NCBI GenBank assembly: GCA_009845995.1
Contig: VXYK01000041.1
Span: 33,731 to 91,900, forward strand
Direction: 5' to 3'
DNA: 58,170 bases
DNA from: Acidimicrobiaceae bacterium
Lineage (GTDB): Bacteria > Actinomycetota > Acidimicrobiia > Acidimicrobiales > Aldehydirespiratoraceae
Translations under genes and position numbers: made by a program
Notes under the pieces: generated by a model
What the model was told of the DNA's origin: nothing
Seen by the model: only the letters and a program-made list of their open reading frames with translations
Database searches by the model: none
Part shown: positions 17,872 through 26,610 of the stretch, in pieces
Layout: the number at the start of each line of letters is the position of its first letter
How positions within the stretch are numbered: position 1 is the stretch's first letter

Positions 17872-18987
17872 ATGGAAATCGCGCCTCCAGGACTCAAGGG
17901 CTTGGCGGTGGCCAACACGATGCTCGGTGCGGTAAGAGGCCAAGAGGGATTCTTCCATTACCGGCAGCACGACGCCGCGGAACTCGCTCGCACCCGCTCG
18001 CTCGAAGATGTGTGGACTCTGCAGATGAGCGGCGCACTGCCCCCTGAGAAGCCGCAGGTAGAGCCCGCTTTGTTGCGAGCGCTTCCCGAGCCCGTCTCGC
18101 GGTTGCTCGACGAGAGTGCTCGCTGGGTCACCGATCCGATGGTGGCTTTGCGGATCGGCATGCTCGCGGTGGGTGATCAAGAGGGCCGAGGCCCGCTGCT
18201 TGACCGCAACCCCGAAGAGATACACGGCGACGCGATGCGCCTTGCTGCGGTTGTCCCCACGATCCTCGCCCGCCACTATCGACGGCGGAGGGGATTGTCA
18301 CCGGTGGATCCCGATCCTCAGATGGGCCATGCCGCTGACTATTTTCGCATGGTGACCGACTCGATTCCGAGCGCCGAGGCTGAACGTGCCATTGAGCAGT
18401 ACCTCGTGGCGACGCTCGACCATGGATTCAACGCCTCGACTTTCACGGGTCGAGTGGTCGCGAGCACCGGCGCGGACATGGCCGGATCGTTGGTTGCCGC
18501 TGTCGGGGCGCTCACGGGTCCCTTGCACGGTGGTGCCCCGAGCCGTTGCATGCAGATGATCGATGAGATCGGAGATCCGTCGGCTGCTGCGGACTGGACC
18601 CGCGCTCGGCTCGGCGCGGGCGACAAGATCATGGGATTCGGTCATGCGGTCTATCGGGCGGAAGATCCGCGTGGGGTTGTGTTGCGGGAAGCGGCTGAGC
18701 GTCTTGGCGGCGAACTCGTGGATCGTGCCGCTGGAATCGAAGGTGAGATCCTGGCGGTGTTGGCTGAGTGGAAGCCTGATCAGCGGATCGTCACCAACGT
18801 TGAGTTTTGGGCCGGTGTGGTTCTGGAACTGGTTGGTCTGCCCCGCGAAATGTTCACCCCGACGTTCTCGGTCAGTCGGTCGATCGGTTGGGCCGCGCAT
18901 GTGGTGGAGCAGCACGAAGAGGGCAAGATCATGCGACCCAGTGCGCGCTATGTCGGTCCTCAACCGGTTGTCGCTCCGACAGTTTGA
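17872..18987 (+). CDS. Citrate synthase-family protein (CitA/citrate synthase 2-like)
   Basis: A 371-residue citrate synthase-fold enzyme. It has the histidine motifs GPLHGGAPS and MGFGHAVYRAEDPRG, and the C-terminal TNVEFWAGVVLELVGLP and FSVSRSIGWAAHVVEQ. The third catalytic position, usually Asp in NVDFY, is Glu here (NVEFW). I recall the same change in actinobacterial CitA-type proteins, so it is probably a subfamily trait rather than damage. It condenses oxaloacetate with an acyl-CoA (acetyl- or possibly propionyl-CoA). Next to methylmalonyl-CoA genes a 2-methylcitrate role is possible but unproven. ATG 17872 has AGGAACGAGGAGAG upstream, and longer readings have no domain support. Confidence 0.88.
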   Translation: MEIAPPGLKGLAVANTMLGAVRGQEGFFHYRQHDAAELARTRSLEDVWTLQMSGALPPEKPQVEPALLRALPEPVSRLLDESARWVTDPMVALRIGMLAVGDQEGRGPLLDRNPEEIHGDAMRLAAVVPTILARHYRRRRGLSPVDPDPQMGHAADYFRMVTDSIPSAEAERAIEQYLVATLDHGFNASTFTGRVVASTGADMAGSLVAAVGALTGPLHGGAPSRCMQMIDEIGDPSAAADWTRARLGAGDKIMGFGHAVYRAEDPRGVVLREAAERLGGELVDRAAGIEGEILAVLAEWKPDQRIVTNVEFWAGVVLELVGLPREMFTPTFSVSRSIGWAAHVVEQHEEGKIMRPSARYVGPQPVVAPTV

Positions 18988-19048
18988 TTTTCCTTCCAAG
19001 GTGTCCTTACTCTAAGTTCCTTCGCAGGAAGGCAATTTAGGAGGGGTA

Positions 19049-20371
19049 ATGGCAGTCACCGACGGCGTTGATTTGTGGGACATGGACGCGTTCCAGCGTC
19101 AGGAACACCACGACATGCTTGAACGGCTGCGTGAAACCGACCCGGGAATTCACTGGATCGACGAGGGAGACACGGGTCCTGGTTACTGGGCAGTCACGCG
19201 TCTCGCGCACCTCAAGGAAGTCAACCGCAATGCCGAGGTGTTCTCATCCAACCGCGGTGGCACCCAGATGAGGGAGCGAAACCGGGCCGACTCGATCGAG
19301 CGTTTCCAGAACGACGCGGTAATGCTCACGATGGACCCCCCCAAGCACACTCGCTATCGCCGCATCGTCAGCCGAGGTTTCACGCCACGCATGATCAACC
19401 TGCTCGAGGACTACCTGTTGAATCGGACCGACATGATTATCGACAAGGTGTCCGAACAGGGCCATGCAGATTTCGTGAACGACCTGAGCGCTGAACTCCC
19501 CCTGCAAGCGATCGCGGAGATGGTGGGCATACCGCTTGAAGATCGCTCGAAGATATTCGACTGGACCAACACCATGATCGGAGCCGATGATCCAGACTTC
19601 GTGACCACCGAGGAAGAATCAATAGCCGCTTACGCCGAGCTGTTCGCGTACTCCAATGCCCTGCAGACAGAGCGTCGCAAAAAGCCCGCCGACGACATCG
19701 TCACCACCTTGCTGTCTGCGGACGTCGACGGTGAGAAACTCACCGACGTCGAGTTCGACATGTTCTTCCTGTTGCTTTGTGTGGCAGGCAATGAGACCAC
19801 CCGAAACTCGATTACCCACGGCATGCACGGCTTCTTCCAGTTCCCCGACCAGTGGGAGAAGTACTGCTCAGATCCCGACCGGTACGCCGCGACCATGACC
19901 GATGAGGTGGTGCGCTGGGCGACCCCGGTGTTGCACTTCCGCCGTCAGGCCACGAAGGACTACGAGTTGGGGGGCGTCAAGATCAAGGAGAACGACAAGG
20001 TTGTGATGTGGCATATTTCCGCCAACCGCGACCCGAGAGCCTTCAAGGATCCATGGCGTTTCGACATTGAGCGCACGCCCAACGAACACGTTGGCTTCGG
20101 AGGTGGCGGACCGCACTTCTGCCTTGGCGCGAATTTGGCTCGCATGGAGATTCGATTGATGTTCAAGGGCATCGCCGAGCGTCTACCGGATATTCGATTG
20201 GCCGGAGATGTCGACCACCTACGCTCGAATTTCATTGGTGGCGTGAAGAGGATGCCCGTTGAGTTCACCCCGACGCCGTCTACGCATGCCACCCCGCTAC
20301 AGCGCCTCGGTTCAGCCGCGGGCGCCTCGGGCACCACCGGCTACGGGGGTTCCGTCGACCGCCAGAACTGA
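19049..20371 (+). CDS. Cytochrome P450 (CYP124/125/142-like)
   Basis: A 440-residue soluble bacterial P450. It has the I-helix oxygen-activation motif AGNETTRNS, the K-helix ExxR in DEVVRWATP, HFRRQATKDYELGG, and the heme-binding loop GFGGGGPHFCLG with the Cys thiolate. The overall pattern (MDPPKHTRYRRIVSRGFTPR near the start) is close to actinobacterial sterol/fatty-acid hydroxylases of the CYP124/125/142 clan, but the subfamily is inference. It needs ferredoxin and reductase partners, which are not encoded nearby. A strong AGGAGG site lies 6 bp before ATG 19049. Confidence 0.93.
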   Translation: MAVTDGVDLWDMDAFQRQEHHDMLERLRETDPGIHWIDEGDTGPGYWAVTRLAHLKEVNRNAEVFSSNRGGTQMRERNRADSIERFQNDAVMLTMDPPKHTRYRRIVSRGFTPRMINLLEDYLLNRTDMIIDKVSEQGHADFVNDLSAELPLQAIAEMVGIPLEDRSKIFDWTNTMIGADDPDFVTTEEESIAAYAELFAYSNALQTERRKKPADDIVTTLLSADVDGEKLTDVEFDMFFLLLCVAGNETTRNSITHGMHGFFQFPDQWEKYCSDPDRYAATMTDEVVRWATPVLHFRRQATKDYELGGVKIKENDKVVMWHISANRDPRAFKDPWRFDIERTPNEHVGFGGGGPHFCLGANLARMEIRLMFKGIAERLPDIRLAGDVDHLRSNFIGGVKRMPVEFTPTPSTHATPLQRLGSAAGASGTTGYGGSVDRQN

Positions 20372-20386
20372 ATTGTGGTCAAACGG

Positions 20387-20983
20387 TCAGGCGACTGAGA
20401 TTCTGTAGAGTTCGCCGACCAGGTCGTCGTAGCGGCCGATGGCCACTGTGATCGCATAGAGGGCCCCGAATCCCAACCCGACAACCGCGACCGCACGGTG
20501 GTTCAAGAACTTCTCGCTGGCCGGCAACGCGTGGCTGAGCAGGGCGATCAACAGCACGGGGAGTAGCGCCCCGATGGTGTACACAATCATCAGCACCAAG
20601 GTTCGAGGTCCCTGGGTGGTTGCATTGTTCAAGATGTCGCCGAGTTGAGTGCCCACGCACGGAAGCCACATCCAGCCGGCGAGCGCGCCGCCGACCACTC
20701 CCGCGGCGATCAACCGGCGTTGATCTGCCCGTTGCGCCGATCGCGCGGCCACAAACGTTGCCGCCACAAGCACGCCGAGAACCACGACGATCGCGCCGCG
20801 GCTCACGAACGACCAGTGCTGTGCGGCCTGAGCCCACATCAAGACCGCGGCGAAAACGGTGTAGCAGACCGCCAGCGTGAGGCGACCGCGGCGAGCAACC
20901 AGGACCATTGCCAGACCGGGCAACAGCAAGGCGAGGGTGCAGGCTTGAGTGATCGCCTCGACACCTTCGAAAAACGTGGACAC
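20387..20983 (-). CDS. CcdA-like cytochrome c biogenesis/disulfide-reductant membrane protein
   Basis: A 198-residue polytopic protein with about six hydrophobic segments. It has a Cys in the first helix (TQACTLALLLPGLAMVL) and a second in WLPCVGTQLGDILNNA, followed by LVLMIVYTIGALLPVLLIAL. That order is characteristic of CcdA, which carries electrons from cytoplasmic thioredoxin to extracytoplasmic thioredoxin-like proteins. It starts 6 bp after the stop of the membrane-anchored thioredoxin-like gene, so the two form an operon. Together they look like a split version of the fused DipZ protein of mycobacteria. Confidence 0.85.
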   Translation of the reverse strand: MSTFFEGVEAITQACTLALLLPGLAMVLVARRGRLTLAVCYTVFAAVLMWAQAAQHWSFVSRGAIVVVLGVLVAATFVAARSAQRADQRRLIAAGVVGGALAGWMWLPCVGTQLGDILNNATTQGPRTLVLMIVYTIGALLPVLLIALLSHALPASEKFLNHRAVAVVGLGFGALYAITVAIGRYDDLVGELYRISVA

Positions 20984-20989
20984 TGCTGT

Positions 20990-21610
20990 CTATGCCTCAC
21001 CGTCGAGCAGTCGATCTACGTATTCGTAGAGCAGGGCGTAATTCGAGGAGCGGTCGCCGCGCTTGTCGAGCCGGATCTGGTTGTCGCTGTCGATCAGGTA
21101 AACCCGCGGCCAGTACGCGGTCGGCCCCTCCTGCCAGCGATGGAAATTGCGCTTGTTGGTGTCGAGCGCGATCGGCCAGGTGACACCTAGCTCCGCGGCC
21201 GCGGCAATGATGTTGTCGACATCGGCCTCGTAGGAGAACTCCGGGGCGTGAACTCCGACGATCTCCACGCCCCGGTCACCGAAGTCGGCGTAGATCTGTG
21301 ACAGGGCGTCGAGTGTGTTCTTGCAGTTGTAGCAGCCGAAGGTCCAGAACTGAACAATCGTGAGCTCGTTGTCGGCTCGGATCTGTTCCAGCGAGGTCGC
21401 GTCGGTGTTGAGCCAGCCGTCGAGACCTGTGAGAGTGTCGGCTTGACCCAGCACCGGGATTGGTTCGGGCGCTGTGCTGGCCGATTCGGATTGGCGCTCG
21501 GCGAGCACTTCAGCGACAGACTGGGACTCATCGGTGCCGCGCAGCAACACCGACACAATGGCACCTATTCCGACGATCACAAGCAGCGTCGCCGCGATCC
21601 GAGTCACCAC
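20990..21610 (-). CDS. Membrane-anchored TlpA/DipZ-like thioredoxin
   Basis: A 206-residue protein with an N-terminal anchor (IAATLLVIVGIGAIVSVLL), a low-complexity stalk, then a thioredoxin fold: VQFWTFGCYNCKNTL with active-site CYNC, VEIVGVHAPEF, and the cis-Pro-like GPTAYWPRVYLID. FWTxxCxNC followed by VHxPEF is the form seen in the C-terminal part of DipZ. It probably receives electrons from the adjacent CcdA-like protein (stop-to-start gap 6 bp) and reduces disulfides or works in cytochrome c maturation outside the membrane. Confidence 0.87.
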   Translation of the reverse strand: MVTRIAATLLVIVGIGAIVSVLLRGTDESQSVAEVLAERQSESASTAPEPIPVLGQADTLTGLDGWLNTDATSLEQIRADNELTIVQFWTFGCYNCKNTLDALSQIYADFGDRGVEIVGVHAPEFSYEADVDNIIAAAAELGVTWPIALDTNKRNFHRWQEGPTAYWPRVYLIDSDNQIRLDKRGDRSSNYALLYEYVDRLLDGEA

Positions 21611-21689
21611 AACCGGAATGGTAATGCCACCGCCGCGCTAGGCCCCATCGAATTGATACGGACCTATAGATATTTTCGTGTGCGGGGGG

Positions 21690-22799
21690 TCAGAAGTCCT
21701 CGTCGAAGGAGACTTCGCCCTCTACCCCGACCTGGTATGCCGAAACGGTCCGCTCGAAGAAGTTCGACAACTCCTGCACGTCCTGCAACTCCATGAAGGC
21801 AAACGGGTTGCGAGAACCGAAACGACGGGGAAGGCCCAGTTGAACGAGTCGCTGATCTGCCACGAACTCGAGGTAGTCGCGGGTATCGGCGGTGGACATG
21901 CCGGGCACGCCTTCGCCTAGCAGGTCTTGTGCAAACATGAACTCGGCCTCGACCGCTTCGATGAGCATCTCGGTGATGCGTTCACCGAGTTCTGCGTCGA
22001 AGAGGTCTGGTTCCTCGGCCCGCACAGTGTTGATCACTTCGAGGGCGAAGTTCATGTGCATCGATTCGTCGCGGAACACCCAGTTGGTGCCTGCGGCCAA
22101 TCCGTTGAGGAGGCCCTTGGAACGCAGGAAGTAGACATAGACGAAGGCGGCGAAGAAGAACAAACCTTCAATGCAGGTCGCGAAGCAGATCAGGTTCATC
22201 AGGAACCGTTTGCGGTCCTCGGCAGTCAGCAACGGACCGTCACCAACGGAGTCCATCCACTTGAAGCAGAACTCGGCCTTTGCCCGTATCGACGGAATGT
22301 TGTCGATGGCGGCGAAAGCAGCGGCTCGCTCATCTGCGTCGGGGATGTAGTTGTCGAGCAGGTTCAGATAGAACTGGACATGCAGCGCCTCTTCGTAGAG
22401 CTGTCGTGACAGATACATCCGAGCTTCGGGCGAGTTGATGTGCTCGTAGAGGTTGAGCACGAGATTGTTGGCCACGATCGAGTCGCCCGTCGCAAAAAAC
22501 GCTACGAGTCGGCTGATCAGGTGCTTCTCAGCGGGCATCAGCTTGCGATCAAGGTCCGTGAGGTCGTCGGAGAAGTCGATTTCTTCGACGGTCCAGGTGT
22601 TCTTGATCGCGTCTTTGTACATCTCAAAGAACTGCGGATAGCGCATTGGACGCAACGTCAGGTTGAAACCAGGATCCAGAATGTTGGATTCGGCATTGGC
22701 CGGTGTGGCGTAATGACCGGCGTGGCCCTCTGCGGCCTGTGGTGGTTGAGCGGCCGGCTCCGGAGCAGTGGCGAAACTCAGGTCGTCAGTCAGGGCCAT
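21690..22799 (-). CDS. nrdB: Ribonucleotide reductase class I beta subunit
   Basis: A 369-residue R2-type protein containing the ferritin-like metal-ligand helices: WTVEEIDFSDDLTDL, RLVAFFATGDSIVANN, YEEALHVQFYLNLLD, FRDESMHMNFALEVI and EAEFMFAQDLL. It supplies the radical used by NrdA to reduce ribonucleoside diphosphates. The last residues (EGEVSFDEDF) match the tail by which R2 binds R1. ATG at 22799 overlaps the nrdA stop as TGATG, indicating translational coupling. A few upstream ATGs (for example 22817) lie inside nrdA and are less likely. Confidence 0.96.
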   Translation of the reverse strand: MALTDDLSFATAPEPAAQPPQAAEGHAGHYATPANAESNILDPGFNLTLRPMRYPQFFEMYKDAIKNTWTVEEIDFSDDLTDLDRKLMPAEKHLISRLVAFFATGDSIVANNLVLNLYEHINSPEARMYLSRQLYEEALHVQFYLNLLDNYIPDADERAAAFAAIDNIPSIRAKAEFCFKWMDSVGDGPLLTAEDRKRFLMNLICFATCIEGLFFFAAFVYVYFLRSKGLLNGLAAGTNWVFRDESMHMNFALEVINTVRAEEPDLFDAELGERITEMLIEAVEAEFMFAQDLLGEGVPGMSTADTRDYLEFVADQRLVQLGLPRRFGSRNPFAFMELQDVQELSNFFERTVSAYQVGVEGEVSFDEDF

Positions 22800-25339
22800 C
22801 AGTCGCATGCCTCGCATGTCTCGGGGTTTTCAAGTGAGCAGGCGAGAGCTTCGGCGTCCGTGAAGGTCTGTTTGTCCCGGGTGCCGTTGGTCGGGCCACC
22901 GTTGCCCGGCGCGCTGGTTGTGGTCTTGTTGATGCGTGTTGCCGGGCGACTCCGGAGGTAATACGTGGTCTTTAGGCCTTTATCCCAGGCATGCATGTAC
23001 ATCGAGGACAGCTTTCCGATGGTCGGGGCCTCCATGAACAGGTTCAGTGATTGGCTCTGATCGACGAAGGCGCCGCGGTCGGCGGCCATGTCGATAAGCG
23101 ACTTCATCGGAATTTCCCATGCCGTTCGATAGATGGTCTTCAGGTCGTCGGGCACACGGTCAATCGATTGGATCGAGCCCTCCGCCTTCTTGACATCGGC
23201 GATCATGTCAGCGTCCCACAGACCTCGTCGTTGCAGTTCTGCGACGAGGTAGCGGTTGATCTGCATGAACTCTCCAGAGAGCGTTTCACGTTTGAAAAGG
23301 TTGGATACCTGCGGCTCGATGCACTCGTAGCATCCGGAGATCGAAGCGATGGTTGCGGTCGGAGCGATGGCGATCATCAGCGAATTGCGCAGACCGTGCT
23401 CTGCGATGCGTTGGCGCAGGGATTCCCAACGTTCTGGATCTGATGGCTCGACACCCCACAGGTCGAACTGCAGGTCACCTCGGGCTGCTCTGGTTTCGGC
23501 GAAGGCGGAGTGCGGTCCGTGGCTTTCAGCGAGCTCTGTCGAGGCCCATAAGGCGTTGAAGTAGATCTCCTCGCTGATTCGGCGGGAGACATCGCGCGCT
23601 TGGGGCGAGTCGAAAGGCAGTCCCATCTTGAAAAAGACATCTTGCAAGCCCATCAATCCGAGACCGACGGGTCGCCAGCGGTGATTGGAGGTGCTGGCCT
23701 CGGGGGTCGGGTAGAAGTTGATGTCGATAACTCGATCAAGGAAGGGCACGACCTGGCGCACCACCTGCCCGAGCCGCTGGTAGTCCATCGTTTTTGTGCC
23801 GGTTGCAGCGGGCTGTGCTGTGGTTGTCTGGTCGGGAGTCGTGCCGTTGGCGGCTACCGCAGCGAGCGCCTGAGGGGCTTCGGTGGGGGCCGTCGTTACG
23901 AATTCGCCGAGGTTGACCGAACCGAGGTTGCAAACCGCGGTCTCGCTTTGGCTTGTGACCTCGAGAATCTCGGTACACAGGTTGGACAGGTGCACGACCC
24001 GGTCGCGGGAGTTGGTTTCGCCGGTTGAACCGGGACCGGTCTGGTTGCACTTGCGGTTGGCTGAGTCTTTGAAGGTCATCCAACCGTTGCCCGTCTCGGC
24101 GAGTGCCCGCATCATGCGTTGGTAGAGCTCGCGGGCTTCGACCTGCTTTTCTTCGAGTCCGTCGGCTTCGGCTTGTTCGTATATGGCACGGAACTCGTCG
24201 CCGTACGTGTCGATCAACTCCGGAACTTTCTTGGGGTCGAAAAGGCTCCACTTCCAGCCTTGCTTGACCCGCTCCATGAACAGATCGGGAATCCAGTTGG
24301 CCAGGTTGATGTTGTGGGTGCGCCGGGTGTGGTCGCCGGTGTTGTCTCGCAGTTCGAGGAACTGCTCGATGTCGGCATGCCAGGCCTCCAGGTAGACGCA
24401 GGCTGCTCCCTTGCGACGGCCTCCCTGGTTGACCGCAGCAACAGACGCATCAAGGGTCTTCAGCCATGGCACGATTCCGTTGGAGAGTCCGTTGGTGCCG
24501 ACGATTAGGCTGTTCTTGGAACGAATCCGGTGCCAGGCGACGCCGATCCCGCCGGCGAACTTTGAAAGCTGGGCGATGTCGGTGTAGCGCTTATAGATGC
24601 CTTCGAGCGAGTCTTCGGGGGAATCGAGAAGGTAGCAACTCGACATCTGCGGGTGTTTGGTGCCGGAGTTGAAAAGCGTGGGGCTCGAGGGCAGGTAGGC
24701 CAACGACGACATCAGGTCGTAGAAGTAGATCGCTTCCTCCGGGTTGTCGGACAGCCCGCAGGCGACTCGCAGGAAGAAGTACTGGGGGGTCTCGATGACT
24801 TTGCGGGTTTCGGGGTGGCGCAGAAGGTAGCGGTCGTAGACCGTGCGGATCCCGAAGAATTCGAAGTTGCGGTCTCGTTGGCTGTCGATGGCTGCGTTGA
24901 GTTCTGGGGCGTGCTCGCCGACGAACTCGAACACTTCGTCGCTGATGAGGCCGAGCGTATGGCCCAGCGAAACAGACTCCGAGAACCATGGCGCGTTCTG
25001 GTTGCGAACCTCTTTGTCTATGTAGGTCGAGAGAAGGCGGGCCGCGAGTTTCGAGTAGTTGGGTTCTTCAACGATCAAGCCCGCAGCGGTGCGGATCGAC
25101 AGTTCGTCGAGCTCTTGGGTGGTGGCGCCGTCGGCTAGCGCAGCGATTGTGCGGGTGGACACGATCATCGGGTCGACGCCGTGGAGTCCTTCGGTCGCTC
25201 TGGCGACTGCGTTGACGATTTTGTTGACGTCAACAGGTTCGAGCGTGCCGTTGCGCTTGCGTACTCGCATGCTGGTTGTGACGGTTGAGGCTGCTGGTGT
25301 GCTCTGTACGGCGCTTAGCCGATCCTGTTGCATCACCAT
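22799..25339 (-). CDS. nrdA: Ribonucleotide reductase class I alpha subunit
   Basis: An 846-residue R1 subunit. An N-terminal ATP-cone (RVRKRNGTLEPVDVNKIVNAV) provides the allosteric activity site. The barrel carries QMSSCYLLD, HLSNLCTEI (radical Cys), AVCNLGSVNL and IAPTATIASISGCYECIEP, then a Tyr pair in TTYYLRSRP and the C-terminal redox cysteines (ETCEACD). Residues about 480-517 are an unusual low-complexity insertion rich in T, A, P and Q between NLGSVNLGEFV and MDYQRLGQVV. The start MVMQQDR at 25339 has GGAAAGG upstream. It is the first gene of the nrdA-nrdB operon. Confidence 0.97.
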   Translation of the reverse strand: MVMQQDRLSAVQSTPAASTVTTSMRVRKRNGTLEPVDVNKIVNAVARATEGLHGVDPMIVSTRTIAALADGATTQELDELSIRTAAGLIVEEPNYSKLAARLLSTYIDKEVRNQNAPWFSESVSLGHTLGLISDEVFEFVGEHAPELNAAIDSQRDRNFEFFGIRTVYDRYLLRHPETRKVIETPQYFFLRVACGLSDNPEEAIYFYDLMSSLAYLPSSPTLFNSGTKHPQMSSCYLLDSPEDSLEGIYKRYTDIAQLSKFAGGIGVAWHRIRSKNSLIVGTNGLSNGIVPWLKTLDASVAAVNQGGRRKGAACVYLEAWHADIEQFLELRDNTGDHTRRTHNINLANWIPDLFMERVKQGWKWSLFDPKKVPELIDTYGDEFRAIYEQAEADGLEEKQVEARELYQRMMRALAETGNGWMTFKDSANRKCNQTGPGSTGETNSRDRVVHLSNLCTEILEVTSQSETAVCNLGSVNLGEFVTTAPTEAPQALAAVAANGTTPDQTTTAQPAATGTKTMDYQRLGQVVRQVVPFLDRVIDINFYPTPEASTSNHRWRPVGLGLMGLQDVFFKMGLPFDSPQARDVSRRISEEIYFNALWASTELAESHGPHSAFAETRAARGDLQFDLWGVEPSDPERWESLRQRIAEHGLRNSLMIAIAPTATIASISGCYECIEPQVSNLFKRETLSGEFMQINRYLVAELQRRGLWDADMIADVKKAEGSIQSIDRVPDDLKTIYRTAWEIPMKSLIDMAADRGAFVDQSQSLNLFMEAPTIGKLSSMYMHAWDKGLKTTYYLRSRPATRINKTTTSAPGNGGPTNGTRDKQTFTDAEALACSLENPETCEACD

Positions 25340-25437
25340 TGCGTGACCTTTCCGTGCCGAGGGAGGGATTTTGAGGGGTGGTGGTTCCGGCCTGGCACCG
25401 CCCTCACCGAGACTGCGGTATTAGTCGCGGACCTATA

Positions 25438-25467
25438 ATTACAGTCGCGTAATTACACTCACGTCAA
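25438..25467 (-). promoter_or_regulatory. Predicted nrdAB promoter with overlapping repeats
   Basis: On the minus strand TTGACG (-35, 25467-25462), an 18-bp spacer and TGTAAT (-10, 25443-25438) match the consensus closely. They would start transcription about 90 bases before nrdA. Over the same stretch AATTAC occurs twice 14 bp apart (25437-25442 and 25451-25456). AGTCGCG also occurs twice (25423-25429 and 25443-25449), and GTAATTAC (25449-25456) is a palindrome. These may be a repressor site. They do not match the NrdR box I know. Confidence 0.6.
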
Positions 25468-25604
25468 CCCCAGATTCGCGATAATCCTCTGGCCTGCCCA
25501 TTTATGTGATCGGCCGTAATGGATTTTCTCCTCGAAGAGCGAGAGGCCGAGCGAAGGGGCCATACATTGGGTAGTACCGGAGCGCTCTGGAGTAACTTTT
25601 CGGA

Positions 25605-26573
25605 ATGGAAATCCTAGACGTCGACTTGTTGGCCTTCGAACGAGGTGACCGCTCAGCCCGCCAAGCGGTAGTCGATGGTGTGATGAAGAGCCTCACCACA
25701 GGCTTCGTCTATGTGGAACACGACATGAGCATCACCATGATCGACGAGGTCTACGGCAGGCTCGAAGAGTTCTTCTCGTTGCCCCAAGATCGCAAGGACA
25801 CGTACAAAGTAGCTGGTAGCAATGGTCAAACAGGGTACACCGGACTGCTTGTGGAAACCGCGGCCATCGCCGATGTACCCGACTTCAAAGAGATGCTCAA
25901 CTGGAGTGCTCCTCGGCCCAAGGGACATCCGCTTCGTGCCCAGTACCCCTTCCGCTACGGGCCGCCGACGCTGCCCGACGATGACATCGCGGGTATGGGC
26001 GAACTGCTCTTGAAATTCCACGACATTGTCGTGGCGCTGCAGATTCGCGTGTCGCGGATCATCGCGGTCGGTCTGGGGCTGCACGAGTCCTTCTTCGAGG
26101 CGATGCTCACCGACGGCGCCAACCTCACCAGGGCGATTCACTACCCCGCGATGGATCAGGCACCCGACGAGCAGCATGTGTGGGCTGCAGAGCATGCCGA
26201 CATCAACCTGATCACCGCGTTGCCACGTGCGACTGCGGCTGGTTTGCAGGTCAGGGTCGCCCACGGCTGGGTTGACGCTGTGCCCCCCGACGACGGAGCG
26301 ATCATCAACACCGGGTTGATGCTTGAACGGTTCACCAACGGGCTGATTCCGCCAGGATTCCACCGGGTGGTATCAGGACCGGGTCAGCAGGGTGACCGCT
26401 ATTCGGTGGTGCAGTTCGCCCATCCCGAGCCGTGGACGATCCTGGCTCCGGTTCCCACGACAGTGACACCGGAAAACCCCTTGAGGTTCCCAACGATCAC
26501 CGCCGGCGATGCTCTGTCAAAGGTGATCTGGGAGATCAACCTTGTAGAAGAAGGCCGCCGACTCGACAACTAG
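25605..26573 (+). CDS. Isopenicillin N synthase-family 2-oxoglutarate/Fe(II) oxygenase
   Basis: A 322-residue enzyme of the IPNS-like dioxygenase family. The N-terminal region shows LDVDLLAFERGDRSARQAVV followed by TGFVYVEHD. The double-stranded beta-helix core carries the iron-binding His-x-Asp in EHADINLITAL and the distal His in FHRVVSGP, followed by a conserved Arg in GDRYSVVQF. Such enzymes hydroxylate or desaturate small molecules. The substrate is unknown. It starts at 25605, divergent from nrdA with 265 bp between, and converges with ileS. Confidence 0.85.
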   Translation: MEILDVDLLAFERGDRSARQAVVDGVMKSLTTGFVYVEHDMSITMIDEVYGRLEEFFSLPQDRKDTYKVAGSNGQTGYTGLLVETAAIADVPDFKEMLNWSAPRPKGHPLRAQYPFRYGPPTLPDDDIAGMGELLLKFHDIVVALQIRVSRIIAVGLGLHESFFEAMLTDGANLTRAIHYPAMDQAPDEQHVWAAEHADINLITALPRATAAGLQVRVAHGWVDAVPPDDGAIINTGLMLERFTNGLIPPGFHRVVSGPGQQGDRYSVVQFAHPEPWTILAPVPTTVTPENPLRFPTITAGDALSKVIWEINLVEEGRRLDN

Positions 26574-26610
26574 GAAGACCGAACTAGGAGACCGAGCGGC
26601 CCGCGGACAA

